In this document: piece by piece, positions 1 through 7,377 of the stretch
Layout: each line of letters begins with the position of its first letter
Numbering within the stretch: position 1 is the first letter of the stretch
Assembly (NCBI RefSeq): GCF_000188695.1
Contig: NW_004754920.1
Span: 999,703-1,017,202 of the forward strand
Length of the DNA stretch: 17,500 nt
Direction: 5' to 3'
Source of the DNA: Salpingoeca rosetta
Taxonomy: Eukaryota; Opisthokonta; Choanoflagellata; Craspedida; Salpingoecidae
Program-made: the position numbers and the translations under genes
The notes under the pieces: generated by a model
The model's database searches: none
Told to the model about the DNA's origin: nothing
What the model saw: only the letters and a program-made list of their open reading frames with translations

Positions 1-54
<54 letters not shown>

Positions 55-135
55 TGTCTGTCTGTCTGTCTGTGTGTCTGTCCGTGTGTATGTGTCTGTG
101 TGTCTGTCTGTCTGTCTGTGTGTCTGCGTGTCTGT
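1..135. repeat. TG microsatellite grading into TGTC repeats
   Basis: The window opens inside a pure TG run of about 52 bases that passes into interspersed TGTC units and ends near 135. Open frames here translate to Val-Cys or Cys-Val polymers and are not genes. The tract may belong to the 3' flank of a gene to the left, since other genes in this window carry sense-strand TG just after their stop codons. Confidence 0.95.
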
Positions 136-641
136 ATGTCTGTCCAACCATCTGGTCGTGCCTGTACCTGCTTGTCTGTATTTCCCTCCCCTCTACCCCC
201 TTAACTGCCCTACTCCCTTGCTCCCCTGCTTCCTCGCACTGGCGTTGTTCCTGCCTGCATTGTACCTATTCTTGTACCACTATCACTCTCTTCGTCCTCT
301 TCATTCCTTCGCACATGCTCCTCCTGTCACATCTTCCCCCGCCATTGCTGTTCGCTCGTTCCCCCTTTCCACCATGTGCCACTGTGACACACCACTGCGC
401 ACCCTTCCCTCTTCTCTTCTGGGGTACACTGCAAAAGAAAGCCAACATGAAGCCAGCAAGCCAGAGAAGGCAACCAGGGCCTCAGGGCAACAGCCTCACA
501 AGCGCATTCATGTGGCCAGAAACGGACGAGCACTCCCAGCCAAACAACGCGTTTGCTGGAAGGACTCTTGCTTGTGAGATTTCGCATTTCACAACCAACT
601 TCACAACCAACCAACCAACCCACCAACGGACACGACATACG
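136..641 (+). promoter_or_regulatory. Upstream region and 5' leader of actin 1
   Basis: This is a 506-base gap without a gene. The left half is pyrimidine-rich. The last 45 bases before the actin start are A/C-rich, with tandem CCAA units at about 606-623 and CACCAA just after. A similar CCAACCAACC block precedes the ferrochelatase start (4456-4512), and the reverse complement of a related block lies near 10481-10497 upstream of actin 2. I see no clear TATA box. An in-frame open stretch continues upstream of 642 to the left edge, but it is mostly translated microsatellite and is rejected as coding. The leader role is inferred from position. Confidence 0.45.
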
Positions 642-1781
642 ATGGCGGAGATTGACCCAGATGCACCTGCTGTTGTTCTTGACAACGGTTCCTTCGAGTG
701 CAAGGCCGGGTTTGCGGGGGAGGATGAGCCGCGTGCGGTCTTTCCCGCCGTGGTGGGGCGCCCTCACCACCACGGCCAGGCCGACGCGGGCCACAAGCAC
801 AGGGACGCGTACGTTGGCGCGGAAGCCCTGGAGAAGAGCGATGTTCTCACGCTCAGGTACCCTGTTGAGCACCGCATTGTGACCAACTGGGACGACATGG
901 AGAAGATCTGGCACCACACCTTCCACAACGAGCTCAAGGTGGATCCTGAGAAGCAGCCGGTGCTTCTGACCGAGCCTCCGCTCAACCCCAAGCCCAACCG
1001 TGAGAAGATGACCCAGATCATGTTTGAGACGTTCAACACGCCCGCAGCCTACCTGTCCAATCAAGCCGTGCTCTCCCTGTACGCCTGCGGCCGTACCACG
1101 GGTATCGTCCTCGACTCTGGTTACGACGTCACCCACACGGTCCCCATCTCCGAGGGTTACGCCCTGCCTCACGCCATCCTGCGCCTCGACCTCGCCGGCC
1201 GCCATCTCACCAACTACATGATGAACCTCCTCACCGAGCGCGGTTACTCCTTCACCACCACCGCCGAGCGTGACACTGCCCGCGACATCAAGGAAAAGCT
1301 CTCCTACGTCGCCCTCGACTTTGAGCAGGAGATGGCCACCGCCGCTTCCTCCTCCAGCCTGGAGAAGAGCTACGACCTCCCCGATGGCCAGAGCATTACT
1401 ATCGGCAACGAGCGCTTCCGCTGCCCTGAGGCGCTCTTCCAGCCGTCCCTCCTGGACATTGAGGCCACGGGCATCCACGAGCAACTGAACACCTCAGTAC
1501 TCAGGTGTGACCTCGACATCTACAGGGTGATGCTCAACAACATTGTGCTCTCTGGCGGCACCACGCTGTTCCCCGGCATTGCCAAGCGCATGCAGAAGGA
1601 GATGACTGCACTTGCGCCCGCTGCGCTGAGTGTCAAGATTGCGCCCCCTGCAGACAGCAAGTATGCCGTGTGGGAGGGAGGTGCCATCCTCACCTCACTC
1701 TCCACCTTTGAGGACCTGTGGATCTCCAAGGCCGAGTACGACGAGTCTGGCCCCTCGATTGTCCACCGCAAGTGCACGTAA
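642..1781 (+). CDS. Divergent actin with altered phosphate-binding loops (actin paralogue 1)
   Basis: This is an intronless gene encoding 379 residues, against 375-376 for conventional actin. The ATG at 642 is chosen because it places Asp14-Asn-Gly-Ser where actin has D11-N-G-S. Strongly conserved stretches include [18 protein letters not shown] (residues 81-98), the block around 225-245, LSGGTT at 303-308 and the C-terminal PSIVHRKCT. The ATP site is unusual. Gly15 is Phe18 here. The second phosphate loop reads DSGYDVTH, so canonical Asp157 and Gly158 are Tyr161 and Asp162. Canonical Asp184 and Asp187 become His188 and Asn191, and Glu207 becomes Asp211. The catalytic pair Gln137/His161 is kept (Gln141, His165). 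The DNase-binding loop is fully rewritten, one residue longer, and lacks Met44 and Met47. Actin folds bind ATP and polymerise, but whether this one does is unclear. It is clearly actin rather than an Arp by identity. The intact frame argues against a pseudogene. Confidence 0.93.
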   Translation: MAEIDPDAPAVVLDNGSFECKAGFAGEDEPRAVFPAVVGRPHHHGQADAGHKHRDAYVGAEALEKSDVLTLRYPVEHRIVTNWDDMEKIWHHTFHNELKVDPEKQPVLLTEPPLNPKPNREKMTQIMFETFNTPAAYLSNQAVLSLYACGRTTGIVLDSGYDVTHTVPISEGYALPHAILRLDLAGRHLTNYMMNLLTERGYSFTTTAERDTARDIKEKLSYVALDFEQEMATAASSSSLEKSYDLPDGQSITIGNERFRCPEALFQPSLLDIEATGIHEQLNTSVLRCDLDIYRVMLNNIVLSGGTTLFPGIAKRMQKEMTALAPAALSVKIAPPADSKYAVWEGGAILTSLSTFEDLWISKAEYDESGPSIVHRKCT

Positions 1782-1813
1782 TCAAGCACACACACAAAGT
1801 GTTCTCGTGAACA

Positions 1814-1908
1814 TGTGTGTGTGTATCTGTGTGTGTGTGTGTACCTGTGTGTGTATGTATTTTGTGTGTGTGTGTGTATGTGTGTGTATGTGTGTGTGTG
1901 TGTGTGTC
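1814..1908 (+). repeat. TG-rich tract just 3' of actin 1
   Basis: This is an imperfect TG repeat beginning about 33 bases after the actin 1 stop. It is TG on the sense strand of the gene. It lies in a 651-base gap between two convergent genes and is opposed by a CA tract at 2238-2402. No AATAAA hexamer is seen between the stop and the tract. A GU-rich element near the 3' end processing site is a plausible role, by inference. Confidence 0.9.
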
Positions 1909-2237
1909 TCGACGTCTGTATGTGTCTGCGGCTGTTATCTACCTCAGAGCCCATGTGTGGATGTCTGCGGCTGTTACCTGACCTCAGAGCCTACGTGTGC
2001 GCACACCTCTCGTGTTACGCTGTGCCTGTCAATACCGTTCACCACCACCACCACCACCACCACCATCGCTGCATGCGTTTTTGCCGCCCCTCTCCTTGTG
2101 TGCGCATGCATGCATACCCATTCTCGCAAAGAAGACTTGTAATTGCCATTGCGCGCAACTATAAACGAAGCGCAACACTGCCACCCAACGACAGCCAATA
2201 CTAAGGTACAAAGGCACCAACAAACAGCAACGTGCCA
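1909..2237. other. Convergent intergenic gap with a CAC triplet run
   Basis: This lies between the tails of actin 1 (+) and OGFOD1 (-). It contains an imperfect duplication of the bases around 1926-1950 and 1962-1986 (both read CTGCGGCTGTTA then CCTCAGAGCC), and about eight CAC triplets at 2040-2064. No coding region, RNA gene or poly(A) hexamer on the expected strand is evident. Confidence 0.6.
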
Positions 2238-2402
2238 CGCACACACACACACTCACACTCACACACACACACACACACACACACGCACGCACACACACAC
2301 ACTCACACACTCACACACACTCACACACACTCACACTCACACTCACTCACGCACACGCACACGCACACGCACACACACTCACACTCACACTCACTCACAT
2401 AC
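2238..2402 (-). repeat. CA tract just 3' of OGFOD1 (TG on its sense strand)
   Basis: Imperfect CA repeat with CACT and GCAC interruptions ends about 30 bases beyond the OGFOD1 stop codon. Read in the direction of that gene it is TG-rich, as for the other genes of the window. Confidence 0.93.
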
Positions 2403-2432
2403 AAAACAAAGTGACAACCCACACAACAGCCA

Positions 2433-4265
2433 CTACTCCTCGCCATCCCCTTCGTCATCCTCCTCGTCCTCGTCCTCGTCCACGTCGTCGTCGTCGTAGT
2501 GCAGCTGGTATGTGCTGCTGATGTCCCAGCGCGACCCGCTGGACGCCGCGCTGACGTACTTGATGAAGCGCATCGTGCCCGGGTCGCGGTACACCAGCGA
2601 CAGCGTGTTGGATGACGGCTGCACGCTGAGCAGATCATTGCCGGCCGCGTCATCATCGCAGTACACCTCCGCCGCCACATTGTCCTCGTTCTCCGCGGCC
2701 AGGTAGCACTCGAACCCGCCCGCGTCCCCACTCGTCCACTGCGCGCCCTTGAGCTCGTCGCTGTCGTCAACAAAGCACAGCGTGGCGTCCAGCTCCGCCT
2801 CTGCCTGCAGCTGCCCGTGGTGCGCCACTGTGTAGTCGAGGCCGCTGCGGAAGCGCCGCGTTGCCGTCTTCAAACCCGTCAGCCGCCCGCCGGTCACCAC
2901 GCTCAGATACCGCAGGAACGGCCGCGACCGGAACACCGCCGTCTCCAGCCGTGCGAGCGTCGCCCCAGGCGATGCTGTGTCTTCTTGCTTGTCAGCCTCC
3001 TTGTCTGCGGCGTTGCTGGCGCGCGTGTATTGCAGGAAGCGCTGCATGTGCGCGGGGCCAACCACCTGCCAGTTGCCCTCAATCCCCGTGTCGTCCCTGG
3101 GCAGCCTCTCGTCCAGCAGGCCATCCTTTGTGTCGGCCTCCAAGCACTCCGCCGTCACGCGCGCCGCCACATCTTCCTTGAGGAAGCGCTGCAGCTGCAC
3201 AGAGGAAGAGTTCTCAAACTCCTTGCCAATGGCCGCAATGGCATCGGCCTTGAGGTATACCGGGTTGACGTACTGCTGCAGGAAGGCCAGGTCCTCGTCC
3301 GAGAGCGAATCCACCTCCACGCCGTCAGGCTTGACGCTGCTGCTGCTGTCCTTGCTGCTGTCCTTGCTGCTGTCCTTGCTGGTGTTGTCGGTGCTGTTGT
3401 CGGCGTGGATGGGCTCAAAGGGCTGCTCGCGCTCCTGCGCCGTCTTGAGCTGGTTGAGGGAGGCCATGTCGTTGCCGATGGGCTCGCGTGGCCCGTGGAA
3501 CCAGCCCTGGATGCTGAGGCGTGGCGACCCGTCAGAGAGCACCTCCTGCACAGAGTGGTACGAGCGCCCAGGCATCACGCGGAACACGCCCATGGTGTTG
3601 AAGAGCGGCAGGTGGCGAGCGGTCGGGTGGGCGGTCGGCACGCCTTGCACCAGCATCTCCGCGCCCTCGTCCCCCTGGGCCTCTCGCTTGACAACGCTGG
3701 TGGGGTCCAGCGGGTACAGCTCCAACGCGCCGCCCTCCTCCGCGGTCCAGCCCTCCTTGCTGAAGTACAGGATGAAGGAGACGGCGCGGGTGCCGATGAC
3801 GTCGTCGTGGCACAGGAGGTGGGAGCCGTGCGTGTAGGCGGAGGCGGCCATGTCCACGCGCTCCGTCAGCTCGCCGCAGCCGGTCACCTCGGAGATGAAG
3901 CTGCGAAACTCCTTGGAGTAGAGCCGGTCGCGCAGCCTGAGCAGGGTGGGCAGCTTTGCGGCCAGCTCGGGCTGTGTGTTGTCGATGTTGGCCAAGTCCG
4001 TGGTCTGGTACAGCTTGAACAGGTCCGTCTCCTTGTACTTGGTCTCCAGGTTCTGCACAATTTCATCACGCACCTGCGCAAACTCTTCCGGACTGCAGAT
4101 GGGATCGAAGATGCAGTGCGGGTATGGCTTCGATGTCACATATGCATTGCGGTACTTCTCCCGCGATTCCTTCGTCAACAGGCCCTCGCTCAGCAGCTCC
4201 TTCTGCTCCTTGGGGTCGCTGCCATCACCAGCATCTACCTTGGCTCGCTTCTCGTCCATCATCAT
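2433..4265 (-). CDS. OGFOD1: OGFOD1/Tpa1-type prolyl 3-hydroxylase (2-oxoglutarate and Fe(II) dependent)
   Basis: This is an intronless gene encoding 610 residues (human OGFOD1 is about 540, yeast Tpa1 about 640). The family hydroxylates a proline of ribosomal protein uS12/RPS23 in the decoding centre and affects translation accuracy and termination. The N-terminal double-stranded beta-helix carries the iron ligands His153-x-Asp155 (in LLCHDD) and His237 (in SYHSVQEVLS), with Arg249 (in PRLSIQGWFHG) placed to bind 2-oxoglutarate. The second, degenerate oxygenase domain is recognisable from NPVYLKAD (334-341) and GNWQVVGP (397-404) through the C-terminal core near 550-590. Linker residues 292-310 hold three tandem KDSS units, and the tail (591-610) is almost all Asp/Glu. 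The start is one of three consecutive ATG codons (4265, 4262, 4259); upstream frame is repeat-derived. It is divergently paired with ferrochelatase, with 299 bases between the two ATGs. Confidence 0.93.
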   Translation of the reverse strand: MMMDEKRAKVDAGDGSDPKEQKELLSEGLLTKESREKYRNAYVTSKPYPHCIFDPICSPEEFAQVRDEIVQNLETKYKETDLFKLYQTTDLANIDNTQPELAAKLPTLLRLRDRLYSKEFRSFISEVTGCGELTERVDMAASAYTHGSHLLCHDDVIGTRAVSFILYFSKEGWTAEEGGALELYPLDPTSVVKREAQGDEGAEMLVQGVPTAHPTARHLPLFNTMGVFRVMPGRSYHSVQEVLSDGSPRLSIQGWFHGPREPIGNDMASLNQLKTAQEREQPFEPIHADNSTDNTSKDSSKDSSKDSSSSVKPDGVEVDSLSDEDLAFLQQYVNPVYLKADAIAAIGKEFENSSSVQLQRFLKEDVAARVTAECLEADTKDGLLDERLPRDDTGIEGNWQVVGPAHMQRFLQYTRASNAADKEADKQEDTASPGATLARLETAVFRSRPFLRYLSVVTGGRLTGLKTATRRFRSGLDYTVAHHGQLQAEAELDATLCFVDDSDELKGAQWTSGDAGGFECYLAAENEDNVAAEVYCDDDAAGNDLLSVQPSSNTLSLVYRDPGTMRFIKYVSAASSGSRWDISSTYQLHYDDDDVDEDEDEEDDEGDGEE

Positions 4266-4564
4266 CTCTGCAGTGCTCACTCGCACGTGTGTGTGTGTGT
4301 GTGTCTTGTGGCTTGTGGTTGTGGTCGTGTGTTGATTGCGTTGGTGCACAAAAACTGCTGATTCAGCACAAATCCCGCGCACTTTGCTGTTGGCTGGCTG
4401 CAACGAAGACAACGAAGACGAACACCAAGCAAGCAGAGACCCTGCAACGTGCCAACCAACCAACCAGTTCACCACCACTCCACCACCACGACCACCAACC
4501 AACCAACCAATTCAGCCTTGTCTCTGCCTTTGCTTGCCTGCGTTCACAATACGGGCGGCGGAAG
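4266..4564. promoter_or_regulatory. Divergent promoter gap between OGFOD1 and ferrochelatase
   Basis: This 299-base gap separates two head-to-head ATGs, so it must hold both promoters and leaders. Next to OGFOD1 is a short TG run (4288-4303), which is CA on that gene's sense strand. Next to ferrochelatase is an A/C-rich block (4451-4512) of CCAA and CCACCA units on its sense strand. No TATA box is obvious on either strand, consistent with a compact bidirectional promoter, though this is inferred from layout only. Confidence 0.6.
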
Positions 4565-7011
4565 ATGCAGGAGTTCCAGCACAGGACGGAGGAGTGCGAG
4601 CGCGCCGTCTCCTTTGACACGGCGCGCGTGGACGGCGCAACGCAGCTGGGCGCCGCAGTGTTTTGGGCGGCGGTGACCTCTGGCGCAGGATACCGGCTGC
4701 TGGCACACGATGAACAGGGCCAAGGCTTGCTGGCGCTGCTTGGGCTGCAGGACGCGGCGCAGCTCGGCTCTGCGGTGCACGAGGCAGTGGGCTTCCTCGT
4801 CTGGGGCACGTCTGCGCTGCAGCGCAACCAGGTGCCCGCGCTGTCCCTGCGGTTTGTGCGCGTCGCCGTCAAGGCCGCGGCATGGCTGGCGCTGACCGCC
4901 ATGAGCTACTGCCCCGTCGGCCGGCTGGTGTTTGGGCGGCCTCTGCGGCGCCTGGCCATCACGTGTGCGCAGCAAGGCAGCGCGGCCCATGCTGGCGCCA
5001 TGGCGCGCTTTGCTCGTGCATTTGCGGCCATGGCCACCTCGAAACAAGGGCTGCTGGCGCTGCTGAACGCCGCCATCCTGCCCATGCTGCAGAGAGCGCT
5101 TCGCGGTGCGGGCACAGACACGGGCCTGCTTCGGGGCGTCCTCGGGACCGTGGTCACCAGCCTGCGCGTCATCCTCACCGTGACATCCGCCGTGGCCACC
5201 TACACACAGCTGCGGCCCGCACATCTCGTGCCGTCCAACCCATGGGAGGCCGAGCCCGCGCACATGGAGTACCTGCGCAAAACCGCGCTGGCCACCGTGC
5301 ACGAGCATGGCGACGATGGCATCGATGAAAACACCCCGGCAGGTGGACCCATTGGCGTGCTTGTGTGTAACCTCGGCACAACACCCACTCCACGTGCCAC
5401 AGATGTGGCCCAGTTCCTAAAGGAGTTTCTCATGGATCCGCGTGTTGTGGAGGTGCGTACATCACGTGTGTATTTGTGTGTGGGGAGGAAGGTAACGGTG
5501 TGCTTCTGTGTGTCTGTGTCTTTGTGTCTGTGACTTTGTGTGCGTGCGTGTGTGTGTGTGTGTGTGTGTGTGTCTCTCTCTCTCTCTCTGTCCTCACCTA
5601 CACGTGCACGCACCCATCGTGATGTGCGGCTTGTTAGGTTGCACCTTGGGTGTGGAGCATGGTGCTGAATGGCTTTATCATTCCCATCCGCAAGTACACA
5701 TCTGGCCAGCTGTATGAGCGCCTGTTCCAGAACGCCGGTACAGGCAACACGTCCCCCCTCGTCCACCACACCAGCCGCTTCACACAGCAAGTCCAGCAAC
5801 ACCTCGGCTCCAACTATGTCGTCGAATACGGCATGAGGTGCTCTTGTGTGCGTGTGTGTATGTCTGTCTGTCTGTCTGTCTATGTGTGTGTGCCTGTCTG
5901 TCTGTCTGCCTGTTTGTTTGTTTGTTTGTTTGTTTGTCTATGTGTGTGTGTGTCTGCCTGCCTGTCTGTCTGTCTGTTTGTTTGTTTGTTTGTCTGCAGC
6001 TGCATCGATCGACGTACGTCTGTGTGCTTATGTGCCTTGTCCCCAACTCCCCTCTTCCTCCCCCCAAGCTCACACCTCTCCGTCCCTCCCTCCGCCTGCT
6101 CGCACCTGCTATTGTCAGATATGGGGAGCCCAGCATTGGGAGTGCGCTGGCTGCGTTGAAACGCCGCGAGTGTGAGCGGGTGATTGTGCTGCCCAAATAC
6201 CCGCAGTACTCTGGCACAACCACCGCCTCCATCTACGACGAGGTGTTTGCGTGTGCGCGCCGCTATCGCTTCGTCCCAGCCATCCGCATTGTCCCACCCT
6301 TTTACAGCCACCCAGCCTACATCCAGGCGATCGTGGCCACGGCGTCGCAGTTCCTTGCACAGCACAGCAACATTGAGCGCTTTGTCATTTCGTTTCACGG
6401 CATCCCCGAACGCTACCACCTTCGCGGCGACCCGTACCCGTGGCACTGCGAGGCGACGGCGCGCGCCATTGCAGCGGGAATGTGCTGGAGCAAAGACCAG
6501 TGGATGCTGTCGTACCAGTCTGTGTTTGGCAAGGACCCCTGGCTGCTTCCCGCCACGGATGCAACCGTCGAGGAGCTCGGGAAACAAGGTGCGTTTATTG
6601 TGGGGGGGGGTGTCTGTGTCTGTGTCTGTCTGTCTGTCTGTCTAAACGTGCTGACACCACGAACCCTCGTCCTGTGCTGGTTCCCTCCCAATGCTCGAGA
6701 TTGTGCATGCATGCATGCCAGCTCAACACACACACACACTCACTCACTCACAAACTCTCACACACACACACACACACACACACACAACACAACACAACAC
6801 AAATGCAGGGGTGAAGAGGATTGCCGTGCTGTGTCCGGGCTTCCTGACCGATTGCCTGGAGACAATTGATGAGAACGGCACAGAGAATGCAAACGTCTTC
6901 AAGGAGAACGGGGGCGAGGAGCTTGTGCTTGTGCCCTGCCTCAACTCCAGCCCAGAGTGGTGTGAGGCCGCAGCAGCCATTATCCAACACGAAGCCCGCG
7001 GCTGGGAATAG
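4565..7011 (+). CDS. hemH: Ferrochelatase with bacterial-type active site and long N-terminal extension
   Basis: Ferrochelatase inserts Fe2+ into protoporphyrin IX, the last step of haem synthesis. Four exons are read: 4565-5452, 5638-5837, 6119-6588 and 6809-7011, with GT-AG introns and consistent phases, giving 586 residues. The catalytic core begins near residue 261 with PIGVLVCNLGTT, followed by DPRVVEV across the first junction, PKYPQYSGTTTAS (388-400), the active-site His456 in SFHGIPERY, GDPYPWHCEATA (466-477) and Glu537 in PGFLTDCLETIDE. The HGIPERY and YPQYSGTTTAS signatures resemble bacterial enzymes; animal and fungal enzymes have a HSLP-type motif. The protein ends about 33 residues after DCLETIDE-GGEE, so the C-terminal cysteines that bind a [2Fe-2S] cluster in animals are absent. 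Residues 1-260 are an Ala/Leu-rich helical extension with one or two hydrophobic stretches (for example 100-115) that I do not recognise. No typical mitochondrial presequence is evident. Confidence 0.92.
5453..5637 (+). other. Ferrochelatase intron 1 (phase 0)
   Basis: Donor GTGCGT and acceptor TTGTTAG. It splits the codons for Glu296 and Val297 within the conserved DPRVVE motif. The interior is TG-rich, with a TG run at about 5545-5573 followed by a CT run. Confidence 0.9.
5838..6118 (+). other. Ferrochelatase intron 2 (phase 2)
   Basis: Donor GTGCTC, acceptor TTGTCAG. It splits an Arg codon just before YGEPSIG. The first half is TGTC, TGTT and TG repeat (about 5847-5997); the second half is C/T-rich up to the acceptor. 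Confidence 0.92.
6589..6808 (+). other. Ferrochelatase intron 3 (phase 1) with TG near the 5' end and CA near the 3' end
   Basis: Donor GTGCGT, acceptor AATGCAG. A TG/TGTC tract (6610-6642) lies close to the donor, and a CA tract (6727-6785) occupies the place of a polypyrimidine tract. The two are complementary and could fold the intron into a hairpin that brings the splice sites together. Confidence 0.9.
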
Positions 7012-7021
7012 TAGCCCCACA

Positions 7022-7111
7022 AGTGTGCGTGTGTGTGTGTGTGTGTGCGCGCGCTGTGTGTGTGTGCGTGTGTATGCTGTGTGTGCTGTGTGTGCTGTGT
7101 GTGTGTGTGAT
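7022..7111 (+). repeat. TG-rich tract in the ferrochelatase 3' region
   Basis: Imperfect TG repeat starting about 11 bases after the ferrochelatase stop and upstream of the AATAAA at 7193, so it should be transcribed as UG-rich 3' UTR. Confidence 0.9.
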
Positions 7112-7192
7112 GTAAATCTCGCCATCTCGCCAACTCGTGTCACATCACGCACTTTGTCACTTCACGGGTGCTAAGTTGAACCTCCGGTTTAC

Positions 7193-7198
7193 AATAAA
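7193..7198 (+). terminator. Poly(A) signal AATAAA of ferrochelatase
   Basis: A perfect AATAAA lies 182 bases after the stop codon in the correct orientation, ahead of the convergent GT11 gene. It is the only hexamer in the window that sits clearly in a 3' flank on the right strand. Confidence 0.65.
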
Positions 7199-7286
7199 AT
7201 ATGCGACATCACTTCAGACAGTGCAGCACACACGTGCGCGTCCATCGCGGCACGCCACACAGCCACACGCACGAAACTCCAAGCAC

Positions 7287-7354
7287 GCACACACACACAC
7301 ACACACACATATGCACACACACATATGCACACGCACACACACACACACACACAC
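7287..7354 (-). repeat. CA tract just 3' of the GT11 gene (TG on its sense strand)
   Basis: CA repeat with ATATG interruptions starts 24 bases beyond the GT11 stop codon. With 7022-7111 it forms a TG...CA pair across the convergent gene junction. Confidence 0.9.
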
Positions 7355-7377
7355 AGTCGCAGTCGCATCCTCATGCA

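Noticed and set aside
2..577. Long Val/Cys-rich reading frames over TG tracts at several places
   Set aside because: All three frames are open because TG repeats encode only Val and Cys. They have no domains and occur wherever the repeat does.
6..641. A 212-residue N-terminal extension of actin 1 in the same frame
   Set aside because: The extra part is microsatellite and low-complexity leader. The ATG at 642 matches the normal actin N-terminus.
327..1484. A 385-codon minus-strand frame opposite actin 1
   Set aside because: Antisense shadow of a highly codon-biased actin gene.
2817..4361. A 514-codon plus-strand frame opposite OGFOD1
   Set aside because: Shadow of GC-rich coding DNA. The minus-strand product carries the full set of oxygenase motifs.
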